In this document: positions 35,859-45,419 of the stretch, one piece after another
How the letters are laid out: every line of letters starts with the position of its first letter
How positions within the stretch are numbered: the first letter of the stretch is position 1
Assembly (NCBI RefSeq): GCF_009828025.1
Contig: NZ_WTYA01000001.1
Location: 124,001 to 188,000 of the forward strand
Direction: 5' to 3'
Source: Qipengyuania algicida
GTDB taxonomy: Bacteria; Pseudomonadota; Alphaproteobacteria; Sphingomonadales; Sphingomonadaceae
DNA length: 64,000 nt
The notes under the pieces: generated by a model
Told to the model about the DNA's origin: nothing
Seen by the model: only the letters and a program-made list of their open reading frames with translations
The model's database searches: none
Position numbers and translations under genes: made by a program

Positions 35859-36107
35859 GTCGTGGGGAATTTTAGGAGGGAGCGCGGCTTCATTTCGCCA
35901 CGCCAGGTTCATGCGGATCGCTAAGACTGATTTCATCGCCACCCCGGCGAAGTTTGCGCGCATGAGCGTGCATGGTTCATTCACTGGCCATCAAGCCAGA
36001 CGATTTTATCCAGCCGGGCAACAAGCGCGGTCGGACGGGAACAGCTTGCGCTTCATTTCATCCATCGCCAGTTGCGATCCTCTCCTGTCAGTTCCACGGG
36101 AGTGCCC

Positions 36108-37058
36108 GTGTTGAACGAGGACAAATCCGAAATCGCCATGACCGAACAGCTTGCCACCGTGCCGCCACGCGACGGCTTCGCGCTCGAAGCGAACGACAAG
36201 GTAAGGGGCATCAACTGGGGTCGGCTGCTGACCATGGCACTGTCGGTTTCGGTACTCGCAGCCGCGGTCTGGCAGGCGCGCACCCTCGACCTGCACGATA
36301 TCACCGCACTGATCCCCAGCTCGCCGCTGTTCTGGATCGTGTTCGCAATCAGCTATCTCGCGCAGCCACTCATCGACATGGTGATCTTCCAGCGCCTATG
36401 GCACGCAGGGCTGGGGGCATTCTGGGCCCTGTTGCGCAAGCTCATCTATAACGAACTTCTGCTCGGCTATCTGGGCGAGGTCTATTTCTACACCTGGGCG
36501 CGGCGCAATCTGCCGATCGAAGCGACACCTTTCGGTGCAGTGAAGGACGTGGCGATCATGTCGGCCATGGCCGGCAACATCATGACGCTGTTGTTCATCG
36601 CGCTGGCATATCCCTATCTCGCGCTGCTTCCGCTGCACGACCATGCTTCGGCTATCGCTTGGTCGCTGGCGTTCGTCGTGGGTTCATCGCTGGCGCTTAT
36701 GCTCTGGCGTCGGACCATCTTTTCGCTCCAGCGGGGCGAGTTGTGGATGGTCTTCGGGATGCACAATCTGCGCATCATCGCCACGACCGTGCTCTCGGCG
36801 GTGCTCTGGCATCTGGTGCTTCCCGACGTCCAATTGGCATGGTGGCTGGTGCTGGCCGCAATTCGCCTGCTGGTTTCGCGTCTGCCGTTCGTGCCGAACA
36901 AGGACGTGGTGTTTGCAGGGATTGCCGTGCTGGCACTTGGACAGGACGTACAAATCGCCGCGCTTATGGCGATGATGGCAGCGCTGATCCTCAGCACCCA
37001 TCTGATCCTGGCGCTGATTTTCGGACTTTACGATCTCGTTAAAGGAGACAGAACATGA
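36108..37058 (+). CDS. polytopic membrane protein (flippase/LPG synthase-TM-like)
   Basis: About 316 residues with seven to eight predicted helices and a short soluble N-terminus. PLFWIVFAISYLAQPLIDMVIFQRLW and IYNELLLGYLGEVYFYTWAR recall membrane proteins of the lysylphosphatidylglycerol synthase-TM/UPF0104 kind, but I do not recognise it firmly. I chose the GTG at 36108 because GGGAG lies five bases upstream; the ATG at 36138 is the alternative. Its stop overlaps the next gene by ATGA. Context suggests lipid or glycan handling in the inner membrane. Confidence 0.72.
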   Translation: MLNEDKSEIAMTEQLATVPPRDGFALEANDKVRGINWGRLLTMALSVSVLAAAVWQARTLDLHDITALIPSSPLFWIVFAISYLAQPLIDMVIFQRLWHAGLGAFWALLRKLIYNELLLGYLGEVYFYTWARRNLPIEATPFGAVKDVAIMSAMAGNIMTLLFIALAYPYLALLPLHDHASAIAWSLAFVVGSSLALMLWRRTIFSLQRGELWMVFGMHNLRIIATTVLSAVLWHLVLPDVQLAWWLVLAAIRLLVSRLPFVPNKDVVFAGIAVLALGQDVQIAALMAMMAALILSTHLILALIFGLYDLVKGDRT

Positions 37059-37585
37059 CCCGCAACCTCATGGTTGTCGCCATGCTGCCCCTTCTCGCAG
37101 CGGCAACGCATATCCCCTCGACCCCCGACCTGGGCAAGGCCGAAGGTGCCTGTCGTCCGGGCGAAACCGGCCCCGCCTTCCTCATCGATGTCGAAGGGCT
37201 CAAGGACCGGCGCGGCCTTATCAAGGTCGAGGTTTATCCCGACAACAATCACGACTTTCTGGCCGATGACAACAAGCTGATCGAACAGGGCAAGACCTTC
37301 CGTCGGGTGGAAAAGGCCCTGCCTGCCACGGGTACGCCCGAATTGTGTATCCGCGTGCCTGCACCGGGCCGCTATTCGGTGATGGTGCTCCATGATCGCG
37401 ATTCGAACCGCAAGTTCGGCTGGCGTGTCGATGGCATCGGTTTTGCCGGGAATCCCAAGCTTGGATGGAGCAAGCCGAGCGCCGACAAGGCCAGCGCCGC
37501 CGCCGGTTCCGGGCTGACTCGCCTCGAAGTTGTGATGAACTACCAGCGCGGGCTTGGCATGAGGCCACTTCGCAAGGCAGACTAA
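37055..37585 (+). CDS. DUF2141 periplasmic protein
   Basis: 176-residue exported protein: signal peptide MTRNLMVVAMLPLLAAATHI, then a DUF2141 beta-sandwich (FLIDVEGLKDRRGLIKVEVY ... PAPGRYSVMVLHDRDSNRKFGWRVDGIGFAGNPKLGW). The 'HDRDSNRKFG' strand is the family hallmark. Function unknown. The ATG overlaps the membrane-protein stop and is preceded by a strong ribosome binding site (aaaggag). The glycosyltransferase follows after 5 bp. Confidence 0.86.
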   Translation: MTRNLMVVAMLPLLAAATHIPSTPDLGKAEGACRPGETGPAFLIDVEGLKDRRGLIKVEVYPDNNHDFLADDNKLIEQGKTFRRVEKALPATGTPELCIRVPAPGRYSVMVLHDRDSNRKFGWRVDGIGFAGNPKLGWSKPSADKASAAAGSGLTRLEVVMNYQRGLGMRPLRKAD

Positions 37586-37590
37586 CCGGC

Positions 37591-38745
37591 ATGAAGATTG
37601 TCGATGTCTGCGGTTTCTACACTCCACATGGGGGCGGAATCCGCACCTATGTGGACCAGAAACTCGCGCTCGCCGAACAATTTGGCCAGGATATCACCAT
37701 TCTCGCGCCGGATGAGGAAGCTGGCGTCGAGGAGCGCGGCCCTCATGCCCGGATAGTGACCGTTCCTGCGGCGCGCTTTCCGCTCGACCGCAAGTACTTC
37801 GCCTTCACCGATGCAGCCCCTGTGCACGAAGCGCTCGACCGCCTGCAACCGGACCTGGTGGAAGTGTCGTCGCCGTGGCGCAGCGCAATGATCGCCAAGG
37901 AGTGGCGACCGGACGTGCCCAAGGCGATGATCATGCATTCCGAGCCGCTCTCCGCCCACGCCTATCGCTGGTTTGAACGCCTCGCCAAACCCGACACGGT
38001 CGATCGTCAGTTTGACTGGTTCTGGCAGCGCCTGCGCGAATTCGGGCGCACGTTCGAAGCGGTCGTCTGCGCCAATTCTCACCTTGCCACCCGCATGACG
38101 GAAGGCGGCGTCGGGCATGTCGTGAATATCCCCATGGGCGTGCAATCGGGTGCATTCTCTCCCGACCGGCGCGACGAAGGCTTGCGCGCCGAACTGCTTG
38201 AGCAATGCGCACTCGGGCCGGAAGCAACCTTGCTGGTGGTGGCCGGACGGTTGGCGACCGAGAAACGCGTCCCGATGCTGGTCGAGGCGGCCACGATCGC
38301 CGGACGCGACCGGCCGTTGGGCCTGGTTATCTTCGGCGAGGGGCGGGCCCATGCCAAGATCGTCCGCGCCATTGCAGGCAATCCGCATATCCGCCTGTTC
38401 AAGCCCGTTCGCGACCGCGAAAGATTTGCTGCCATACTCGCCAGTGCGGATGCCCTGCTGCACGGCTGCGAGGCAGAAACCTTTGGCATGACGACCGCCG
38501 AAGCGCGCGCTTCGGGCATACCGGTGATCGCCCCGGATCGCGGCGGAGCGTCGGATTTCGCTACCGGGCCTTATCAATACCGCGCAATCGATGCCGACGA
38601 TGCAGTGCGCGCTATCCTCAGCCTGCCTCCGCATTTTGCGCCAGTGCCGCCGCGCGATCATGTGCGGAACATGGAAGATCATTTCGAAGAGCTTTTCGCA
38701 CTTTACGAGCGGATACTGGCGAAGAAGCGCGTTCGCGCGGCCTAA
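37591..38745 (+). CDS. GT4-family glycosyltransferase
   Basis: 384-residue GT-B fold enzyme. The N-terminal loop DVCGFYTPHGGGIRTYVDQK is typical of GT4 retaining transferases. The C-terminal donor domain has VVAGRLATEKRVPMLVEA, FKPVRDRERFAAIL and the E-x7-E motif EAETFGMTTAEARASGIPV. It probably adds a sugar from a nucleotide donor to a lipid or glycan acceptor; sugar and acceptor cannot be told. Last gene of the membrane protein-DUF2141-GT4 operon. Confidence 0.87.
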   Translation: MKIVDVCGFYTPHGGGIRTYVDQKLALAEQFGQDITILAPDEEAGVEERGPHARIVTVPAARFPLDRKYFAFTDAAPVHEALDRLQPDLVEVSSPWRSAMIAKEWRPDVPKAMIMHSEPLSAHAYRWFERLAKPDTVDRQFDWFWQRLREFGRTFEAVVCANSHLATRMTEGGVGHVVNIPMGVQSGAFSPDRRDEGLRAELLEQCALGPEATLLVVAGRLATEKRVPMLVEAATIAGRDRPLGLVIFGEGRAHAKIVRAIAGNPHIRLFKPVRDRERFAAILASADALLHGCEAETFGMTTAEARASGIPVIAPDRGGASDFATGPYQYRAIDADDAVRAILSLPPHFAPVPPRDHVRNMEDHFEELFALYERILAKKRVRAA

Positions 38746-38814
38746 ACGCCTCCGCACGGCCCATTTCCTACAGGAACCGTTTTGGTTAGCTGATCAATCC
38801 GAAAGGAACCAGCT

Positions 38815-39228
38815 ATGCCCGTCCTCGAATCGCTTATCGGTCCAATCGCCTCGATCATCGACAAAATCATCCCCGACAAGGCCGCTCGGGAAAAAGCGAA
38901 ACTTGAATTGCTCCAGCTTCAGGGGTCGCAGGAAATGCAGCTGATCGAAGCACGCCTGTCGGCCATCGTGGCCGAGGCAAAATCGACCGATCCGTGGACC
39001 AGCCGCGCCCGCCCCTCCTTTCTTTACGTCATCTATGTACTGATCCTGCTGTCGGTACCGATGGGCGTGATCGCTGCTTTCGATCCCACCAAGGCCAGCG
39101 CCATAGGTGCCGGGATGACAGCGTATTTGTCCGCGCTACCGGACTCGCTCTACGCGCTCTTTGGCACCGGATATCTCGGCTACACCGCCGCACGCCAGAT
39201 CGGAAAGATCAAAGGCGTCGACAGCTAG
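38815..39228 (+). CDS. GTA-type holin (3TM family)
   Basis: 137-residue membrane protein matching the gene-transfer-agent holin family with three helices. An amphipathic N-terminal region (LESLIGPIASIIDKIIPDKAAREKAKLELLQLQ) is followed by WTSRARPSFLYVIYVLILLSVPMGVIAAF and a C-terminal helix pair (LYALFGTGYLGYTAARQIGK). In GTA-producing alphaproteobacteria such holins release particles by lysis. No endolysin or capsid gene is within the window. Good ribosome binding site (aaaggaacc). Confidence 0.85.
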   Translation: MPVLESLIGPIASIIDKIIPDKAAREKAKLELLQLQGSQEMQLIEARLSAIVAEAKSTDPWTSRARPSFLYVIYVLILLSVPMGVIAAFDPTKASAIGAGMTAYLSALPDSLYALFGTGYLGYTAARQIGKIKGVDS

Positions 39229-39253
39229 GGCCATCTGGCGTTAGACGAGCGGC

Positions 39254-39688
39254 ATGAAACCGCTCGTCCTCGTCCTCAACGGCCCCAACCTCAATCTGCT
39301 CGGCCTGCGCGAGCCGGAAATTTACGGCAGCACCACCCTCGACGAGATCGGTGCAATGCTCGAACAACAGGGTGCCGCTCTCGGCCTGAGCGTGGAAATG
39401 CGCCAGACCAACCATGAAGGCACACTGGTCGACTGGCTGCACGAGGCGCGCGAGCGCGGTGCGAAAGCGGTACTGCTCAACGCGGGCGCCTATACCCACA
39501 CCTCCGTTGCCCTGCTCGATGCGATCCGCGCCATAGAGCTGCCGGTGATCGAAGTGCACCTGTCCGACCCCTCCAAACGCGAGGAATTCCGCCATATTTC
39601 CTACGTGGGAATGGCTGCCGCCGATTGCGTTCAAGGCCTCGGTCCGGACAGCTATCGCGTAGCATTGGATAAGGTCGCCGCACTTTGA
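39254..39688 (+). CDS. aroQ: type II 3-dehydroquinate dehydratase
   Basis: 144-residue shikimate-pathway enzyme converting 3-dehydroquinate to 3-dehydroshikimate. It shows VLNGPNLNLLGLREPEIYGS with the catalytic Tyr, QTNHEGTLVDWLHEA, LNAGAYTHTSVALLDA and VIEVHLSDPSKREEFRH with the catalytic His. First gene of an aroQ-accB-accC arrangement that is common in alphaproteobacteria. Confidence 0.96.
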   Translation: MKPLVLVLNGPNLNLLGLREPEIYGSTTLDEIGAMLEQQGAALGLSVEMRQTNHEGTLVDWLHEARERGAKAVLLNAGAYTHTSVALLDAIRAIELPVIEVHLSDPSKREEFRHISYVGMAAADCVQGLGPDSYRVALDKVAAL

Positions 39689-39762
39689 AGGGCGCCCCGC
39701 CCCCTTGCCAGCCCGAGCGCACACGCGCATAGGCGCGGCACAAACTCAATACAGGGATCATC

Positions 39763-40260
39763 ATGGCTGGGACCAGCAAGAACGCAAACGGCAAGGGCGG
39801 CATGGAGGTCGACACCGGCCTCGTGCGCGAACTCGCCGAAATGCTCGCCGAAACGGGCTTGAGCGAAATCGAAGTAGAAGACGGCGATCGCAAGATCCGC
39901 GTCGCCCGTGGTGGTGTGGCCACCATGCCGATGCCCGCACCGATGCCGGTTGCAGCACCCACGGCACCGGCTCCGGCAGCACCGGAAGCAGCACCTGGAG
40001 CGGACAGCTCGGCCACTGCCGACGTCGCTGGCGCGCTCACCTCGCCCATGGTTGGCACCGCCTACCTCGCTCCTGACCCCGGCGCGCGCAACTTCGTGTC
40101 GGTCGGCGACAGCGTGAAGGAAGGCGATACCGTCGCGATCATCGAGGCCATGAAAGTCATGAACCCGATCGCCGCCGACAAGGCCGGGACGATCAAGGCG
40201 ATCCTGATCGAAAATGCCCAGCCGGTCGAATTCGGCCAGCCGCTGGTCGTCATCGGCTGA
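39763..40260 (+). CDS. accB: biotin carboxyl carrier protein of acetyl-CoA carboxylase
   Basis: 165-residue BCCP. The N-terminal helical part ([20 protein letters not shown]) is followed by an Ala/Pro linker and the biotinyl domain with the lysine attachment site [11 protein letters not shown]. The standard form has EAMK, seen here. It precedes accC by 14 bp, so both are made from one message. Confidence 0.96.
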   Translation: MAGTSKNANGKGGMEVDTGLVRELAEMLAETGLSEIEVEDGDRKIRVARGGVATMPMPAPMPVAAPTAPAPAAPEAAPGADSSATADVAGALTSPMVGTAYLAPDPGARNFVSVGDSVKEGDTVAIIEAMKVMNPIAADKAGTIKAILIENAQPVEFGQPLVVIG

Positions 40261-40274
40261 AGACGGAACGATCA

Positions 40275-41624
40275 ATGGGTATTCAACGGATATTGATCGC
40301 CAACCGCGGCGAAATCGCACTGCGCATCCATCGCGCTGCGCAGGAAATGGGGATCGAGACGGTCGCGGTGCACTCCACCGCCGATGCCGATGCCATGCAT
40401 GTGCGCATGGCCGACCATGCGGTGTGTATTGGCCCGCCGCCCGCGGGCGAAAGCTATCTCAACATCGCCAACATCATTTCGGCAGCCGAAGTGAGCCACG
40501 CCGACGCGATCCATCCAGGTTACGGTTTCCTCTCTGAAAACGCGAAGTTTGCGGAGATCGTCGAGGCGCATGACATCGCCTGGATCGGCCCCAAGCCCGA
40601 ACATATCCGCACCATGGGCGACAAGGTCGAGGCCAAGCGCACGGCCGGCAAGCTCGGCCTGCCGCTGGTGCCCGGCTCGGACGGCGCGGTATCCGATTAC
40701 GACGAGGCCAAGCGCATTGCCGCCGAGATCGGTTATCCGGTCATCATCAAGGCGGCGAGCGGCGGCGGCGGCCGCGGCATGAAGGTCTGCAACAGCGAAG
40801 ACCAGATCGAAACGTTGATGAAGCAGGCCGGGAGCGAGGCCAAGGCAGCTTTCGGCGATGCGACCGTCTATATCGAGAAGTATCTCGGCAATCCGCGTCA
40901 TATCGAATTCCAGGTGTTCGGCGACGGGCGCGGCAATGCCGTGCATCTGGGCGAACGCGACTGTTCGCTACAGCGGCGCCATCAGAAGGTGCTGGAGGAA
41001 GCCCCCTCCCCGGTTATTACACCCGAAGAGCGCGACCGCATGGGCGGCATCGTCTCGAAGGCGATGAGCGACATGGGCTATCGCGGTGCGGGCACGATCG
41101 AGTTCCTGTGGGAGAACGGCGAGTTCTATTTCATTGAAATGAACACCCGCCTGCAGGTCGAACATCCCGTGACCGAGATGATCACCGGGATCGATCTGGT
41201 GCGCGAACAGATCCGCATTGCGGAAGGCAGGGACCTGTCGGTCACGCAGGACGAGATCACCTTCACCGGCCACGCGATCGAGTGCCGCATCAACGCCGAA
41301 GATCCCTGGACCTTTGCGCCCAGCCCCGGCACCGTAACGTATTATCACGCGGCAGGCGGAATGCATGTGCGCGTCGATAGCGGGCTTTACGCAGGCTATC
41401 GCATCCCTCCCTATTACGACAGCATGATCGCCAAGCTGATTGTCTATGGTCGCAACCGCGAGCGCTGCCTGATGCGGTTGAGGCGTGCGCTGGGCGAGAT
41501 GGTCGTCGAAGGGGTGAAGACCAACATTCCCTTGCACGAGGAACTGATCGAGCAACCCGATGTGCAATCGGGCGATTATTCGATCAAATGGCTCGAGGAA
41601 TGGCTAGCAACGCGGGGCAAGTGA
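40275..41624 (+). CDS. accC: biotin carboxylase subunit of acetyl-CoA carboxylase
   Basis: 449-residue ATP-grasp enzyme that carboxylates biotin on AccB for the first step of fatty acid synthesis. Seen are [20 protein letters not shown], the glycine-rich ATP loop [52 protein letters not shown] and the C-terminal [16 protein letters not shown]. Length is normal. The next gene overlaps its stop. Confidence 0.97.
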   Translation: MGIQRILIANRGEIALRIHRAAQEMGIETVAVHSTADADAMHVRMADHAVCIGPPPAGESYLNIANIISAAEVSHADAIHPGYGFLSENAKFAEIVEAHDIAWIGPKPEHIRTMGDKVEAKRTAGKLGLPLVPGSDGAVSDYDEAKRIAAEIGYPVIIKAASGGGGRGMKVCNSEDQIETLMKQAGSEAKAAFGDATVYIEKYLGNPRHIEFQVFGDGRGNAVHLGERDCSLQRRHQKVLEEAPSPVITPEERDRMGGIVSKAMSDMGYRGAGTIEFLWENGEFYFIEMNTRLQVEHPVTEMITGIDLVREQIRIAEGRDLSVTQDEITFTGHAIECRINAEDPWTFAPSPGTVTYYHAAGGMHVRVDSGLYAGYRIPPYYDSMIAKLIVYGRNRERCLMRLRRALGEMVVEGVKTNIPLHEELIEQPDVQSGDYSIKWLEEWLATRGK

Positions 41625-42115
41625 GCTTGGCGTCCGGCCAGCCACCATCGCATCCGATCACTGCGGCGGGGTATGCAGCGCTCAAGTCGCGTTACGATCA
41701 CCTGCTCGGCACCGAGCGGCCGCTGATCGTGGAGATCGTCAGCTGGGCTGCGGGCAATGGCGATCGCAGCGAAAACGGCGACTATCTCTACGGGCGCAAG
41801 AAGATGCGCGAGATCGATCGCGAGCTGGCATTCCTCGCCAAACGGATGAAAGCTGCCCGGGTGCTCGATCCGGCGGCGCAGCCGGACAAGAGCCGCGTGT
41901 TCTTCGGCGCCCGTGTGACGCTGGTCGACGAGGATGATACCGAGAAATCCGTGACGATCGTCGGTGACGATGAACAGGATGCCAGCGCCGGACGGATCGG
42001 TTGGTCGAGTCCGCTGGCGCGCGCGCTCAGGGGGGCATCGGTTGGCGATCTGAGAAGTGTACGCCTGCCCGGCGGGATCAAGGAATGGGAAGTGCTGTCG
42101 ATTGCCTATGGCTAA
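41621..42115 (+). CDS. GreA/GreB-family transcription elongation factor
   Basis: 164-residue protein that rescues stalled RNA polymerase by stimulating transcript cleavage. The N-terminal coiled coil carries [17 protein letters not shown] and the tip acidic residues in [21 protein letters not shown]. The C-terminal FKBP-like domain follows ([19 protein letters not shown] ... [23 protein letters not shown]). It is closest to GreB. Start uncertain: GTG at 41621 overlaps the accC stop (GTGA); ATGs at 41600 and 41588 are in frame. Confidence 0.88.
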   Translation: MSLASGQPPSHPITAAGYAALKSRYDHLLGTERPLIVEIVSWAAGNGDRSENGDYLYGRKKMREIDRELAFLAKRMKAARVLDPAAQPDKSRVFFGARVTLVDEDDTEKSVTIVGDDEQDASAGRIGWSSPLARALRGASVGDLRSVRLPGGIKEWEVLSIAYG

Positions 42116-42608
42116 GTCGGCTGCCTTTTGGGGCGCAGTCGCCATCGCCTGCATGGCAGCCCCGGCGTTCGCACGCGACAGCCTTGGCGTGTTCGAGACG
42201 TGGGCTGCGTTTCGCGATCCCGCTGTTCCGCGCTGTTATGCGATTTCGATGCCGTCTCCCGCAAAGCACGCGAGCGAAACCCAGCCGTTCGTCACAATCG
42301 GTACCTGGCCGAAAAAGAATGTTCGGGGGCAAGTGCATTTCCGCCTCGCACGCAAGGTGCAATCCGGCCGGAGCATTACGCTGAAACTCGGAGGCCGCTA
42401 TTTTGCCCTTGTCGGAAGCGGTGTCGATGCATGGTCACAGGATCAACGCTCCAATGCAGCGATCCTCGCCGCAATGCGCAGCCAGCCGGTGATGACGGTC
42501 TTCGCTACGGACAGCGCCGGAAAGCGCTATTGGGACAATTACGCTCTGACGGGCGCAGCCAGTGCGATGGACGCAGCCAGCGTTGGTTGTTCCAATCATT
42601 CTCAATAG
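42108..42608 (+). CDS. exported protein, IalB-like (tentative)
   Basis: 166-residue secreted protein with signal peptide [22 protein letters not shown]. The mature part (ETWAAFRDPAVPRCYAISMP, GQVHFRLARKVQSGRSITLKL and a terminal Cys) recalls the invasion-associated locus B family, but with weak similarity; two cysteines could form a disulfide. Its ATG overlaps the GreB-like gene by 8 bp, so it is probably translated from the same message. Function unknown. Confidence 0.7.
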   Translation: MAKSAAFWGAVAIACMAAPAFARDSLGVFETWAAFRDPAVPRCYAISMPSPAKHASETQPFVTIGTWPKKNVRGQVHFRLARKVQSGRSITLKLGGRYFALVGSGVDAWSQDQRSNAAILAAMRSQPVMTVFATDSAGKRYWDNYALTGAASAMDAASVGCSNHSQ

Positions 42609-42623
42609 GCTGAGCAAAAAGAA

Positions 42624-42651
42624 GGGGGCGAGATCCGAAGATCCCGCCCCC
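42624..42651. terminator. hairpin between convergent genes
   Basis: GGGGGCGAGATC (42624-42635) and GATCCCGCCCCC (42640-42651) pair with one mismatch around CGAA. It lies between the IalB-like gene (+) and the outer-membrane barrel gene (-); probable bidirectional terminator. Confidence 0.65.
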
Positions 42652-42673
42652 GCCCTGATTTTCGAATTCTAGC

Positions 42674-43342
42674 TTAGAAGCGGAAGCCCGCAGTCGCCAC
42701 GACCTGATGACGGTCGGTGTCGATGTTGAAGCTGCTCGAATCCGGAGTGTTACCTTCGAAGTCGAAGTTCGCGTTGGTGTAGTGCGAATAACGATATTCC
42801 GCGCCGATATAGGCGTTCGGCGTAATGGCGTATTCAACGCCTGCACCTAGGCGATAGCCGTCGGCATCGAGATGTTGCGTGGCGCTGACGGTGCCGTCAG
42901 TGCCTTCGAGGCCGAACCGGGTGTTCGTGTAACCGCCCTTCACATACAGCATGGTCTTGGGCGAAGTCACATAGCCCACACGGCCACCGACATAAATATC
43001 CCGGTCGGCTTGGACGTGACCCAGGTTGAACGTGTTGGGCACACCATTGTTGTTGTCCCAGCTGGCGGAACTGTCGGCGAGCGAGGCCTCGGCGCCGATA
43101 CGGACTTTCGGTGTCACTGCCGCATCGTAACCGATGGTCGCGCCATATTCGACGCCATCGATCGACTGCTTGAGATCGCGCGAAGTGTCATTGTCGACGC
43201 TGCTGCCCGAACGCAGGTGATCGTAACCAGCCTCCACGCCGATCCGCGCGCCGGTGAAGGGTTCGCGGTTGGCCTGCGCCATGGCGGGCGTAGCCGTTGC
43301 GGCCACGGTAGCGAGGGCGATAAGTGCGACTGATGTCTTCAT
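42674..43342 (-). CDS. outer-membrane beta-barrel protein (OmpA-like/opacity type)
   Basis: 222-residue protein with signal peptide MKTSVALIALATVAATATPAMA and alternating strands typical of an eight-stranded barrel: TGARIGVEAGYDHL, VEYGATIGYDAAV, YVGGRVGYVTS, KTMLYVKGGYTNT, YRLGAGVEYAI, AYIGAEYRYSHY and the C-terminal strand HQVVATAGFRF ending in Phe, the BAM-recognition residue. Ribosome binding site ggag nine bases before the ATG. Probably an abundant surface protein. Confidence 0.9.
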   Translation of the reverse strand: MKTSVALIALATVAATATPAMAQANREPFTGARIGVEAGYDHLRSGSSVDNDTSRDLKQSIDGVEYGATIGYDAAVTPKVRIGAEASLADSSASWDNNNGVPNTFNLGHVQADRDIYVGGRVGYVTSPKTMLYVKGGYTNTRFGLEGTDGTVSATQHLDADGYRLGAGVEYAITPNAYIGAEYRYSHYTNANFDFEGNTPDSSSFNIDTDRHQVVATAGFRF

Positions 43343-43584
43343 TTTCTGGTACTCCATTTCCATAAATCGCGGCGTTTTCAGGCGCCGGTGAGATGGAGAA
43401 TGGATCGCAGCGGGGATAGTTTCATTAACCTCCCACAACAGGTTTGTGTTGCAAACCAGTAACATTCTTGCGCCAAACGGTGGCGATCCAGCGGCGAAAT
43501 GCAGGTTCCCAAATCCTGCGACCAACCGTTGCCCGCCCAGCGTGCTGGATAATTGCGCCGAGAGGCTCTATATGCGCCGCTCCC

Positions 43585-44829
43585 ATGGCAGACACACAGT
43601 TGATGAGCATTCCCGGACAGATCGATCCGGTCCCCGTCGCGCGCGACATCACGCCGCGTGCCGATGGTCGCGTAGACCTGATCGGACTGCCCAAGGCGCG
43701 CATCCGCGAACTTTTCGAGGCTGCCGGTCTCGATGCCAAGCAGGCCAAGCTACGCGCCAAGCAGGTGTTCCACTGGCTGTATCATCGCGGCGTGACCGAA
43801 TTCGAAGCGATGACCGACATCGCCAAGCAGATGCGCCCGTGGCTCACCGAACGGTTCGTGATCGGTCGGCCCGATGTGGTCGAAGCCCAGCATTCGAATG
43901 ACGGGACGCGCAAGTGGCTGCTCAGCACGGCGGATGGCCACGAGTTCGAAATGGTGTTCATTCCCGATGCCGATCGCGGGACACTGTGCGTCTCCAGCCA
44001 GGTCGGCTGCACGCTCAATTGCCGCTTTTGCCACACTGGCACGATGCGACTAGTGCGCAATCTAACCCCGGGCGAAATTGTCGGGCAGGTCATGCTCGCG
44101 CGCGATTCGCTGGGCGAATGGCCCAAGGGGAAGATGGACTTCGCCGAGGATGCGGATGAGGCGGAATATACTGCCGACGGGCGCCTGCTAACCAATATCG
44201 TGATGATGGGCATGGGCGAGCCGCTGTACAATTTCGACAATGTCCGCGACGCGCTCAAGCTCGTGATGGACGGCGATGGGCTGGCCCTGTCGAAGCGCCG
44301 CATTACCCTTTCGACCAGCGGTGTTGTCCCGATGATGGCGCGCTGCGGCGAGGAGATCGGCGTCAACCTTGCGGTCTCGCTCCACGCGACCAACAAGGAA
44401 ATTCGCGACGAGATCGTGCCGATCAATCGCAAATACGGTATCGAGGAATTGCTCGCGGCCTGCGCGGCCTATCCCGGCGCATCCAACGCGCGGCGCATCA
44501 CATTCGAATATGTGATGCTGAAGGACAAGAACGACAGCGACGAGCACGCGCGCGAGCTGGTGCGGCTTATCAAGCACTACAAACTGCCAGCCAAGGTCAA
44601 TCTGATCCCCTTCAACCCGTGGCCGGGTGCGCCTTACGAGTGCTCGACGCCGGAACGGGTGAAGCGCTTCTCAGACATCGTGTTCGAACACGGCATCTCG
44701 GCGCCGGTGCGTACTCCTCGCGGGCGCGACATCGATGCAGCCTGCGGCCAGCTCAAGACCGCCGCGGAAAAGAAAAGCCGCGCGCAACTCGATCGCGAGG
44801 CAGCCGAGGTGGGGCGCGCAGAAGCGTGA
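43585..44829 (+). CDS. rlmN: dual-specificity 23S rRNA/tRNA adenine C2-methyltransferase
   Basis: About 414-residue radical-SAM enzyme that methylates C2 of A2503 in 23S rRNA and A37 in some tRNAs. The cluster-binding CxxxCxxC is CTLNCRFC, preceded by CVSSQVG. Later are [14 protein letters not shown] and the catalytic Cys region, with [10 protein letters not shown] near the end. Start: ATG 43585; ATG 43603 is possible. The next gene overlaps by GTGA, so rlmN-methyltransferase-MOSC form an operon. Confidence 0.95.
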   Translation: MADTQLMSIPGQIDPVPVARDITPRADGRVDLIGLPKARIRELFEAAGLDAKQAKLRAKQVFHWLYHRGVTEFEAMTDIAKQMRPWLTERFVIGRPDVVEAQHSNDGTRKWLLSTADGHEFEMVFIPDADRGTLCVSSQVGCTLNCRFCHTGTMRLVRNLTPGEIVGQVMLARDSLGEWPKGKMDFAEDADEAEYTADGRLLTNIVMMGMGEPLYNFDNVRDALKLVMDGDGLALSKRRITLSTSGVVPMMARCGEEIGVNLAVSLHATNKEIRDEIVPINRKYGIEELLAACAAYPGASNARRITFEYVMLKDKNDSDEHARELVRLIKHYKLPAKVNLIPFNPWPGAPYECSTPERVKRFSDIVFEHGISAPVRTPRGRDIDAACGQLKTAAEKKSRAQLDREAAEVGRAEA

Positions 44830-45419
44830 GCGATCCCGCCACCCTCGCTTTCTACGAGGAGCAGGCGCAGCACTACACGACCAGCTTCGGGCAACGCCCC
44901 AGCCGCCATCTCGATGGTTTTCTAGACCGACTCGCACCCGGCTGCACGATCCTTGAACTGGGCTGCGGCGGCGGTCGCGATACCACGCGGATGATAGAAC
45001 GAGGGTTTGTTGTCGATGCGACAGACGGGAGCGCCGCAATGGCCGCGAAGGCTCGCGAGCGTTTCGGCATCGCCGTACGTCGCATGCGTTTCGACGAACT
45101 CGACGCCGAGGCAGACTATGACGCCGTCTGGGCCAACGCCTGCCTGCTCCACGTCGCTCGGATTGATCTTCCGGCTGTGTTGGGCGCCATCCATCGCGCC
45201 CTCAAGCCGGGCGCCTGGCACTTTGCCAGCTACAAGCTGGGCGATGGCGAAGGGCGCGACTTGCTGGGACGGCTCAATAATTTTCCCGACCGGCCTTGGC
45301 TAGAGGATGCCTATCGCAAGGCAAGCTTCACCATAGTGGAGAGCGAGCAGTTTCGCGGTGAAGGTGCGGACGGGACCTTGCGCGACTGGTTGGCGTTGGC
45401 GGTAAGGAAAGAGCAATGA
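44826..45419 (+). CDS. class I SAM-dependent methyltransferase
   Basis: 197-residue soluble methyltransferase. SAM-binding motif I is [20 protein letters not shown], with motif II region [16 protein letters not shown] and the post-I acidic residue. [15 protein letters not shown] resembles small-molecule methyltransferases such as Tehb-like families. Acceptor unknown. The GTG start overlaps the rlmN stop (GTGA) and its stop overlaps the MOSC gene (ATGA). Confidence 0.86.
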   Translation: MSDPATLAFYEEQAQHYTTSFGQRPSRHLDGFLDRLAPGCTILELGCGGGRDTTRMIERGFVVDATDGSAAMAAKARERFGIAVRRMRFDELDAEADYDAVWANACLLHVARIDLPAVLGAIHRALKPGAWHFASYKLGDGEGRDLLGRLNNFPDRPWLEDAYRKASFTIVESEQFRGEGADGTLRDWLALAVRKEQ

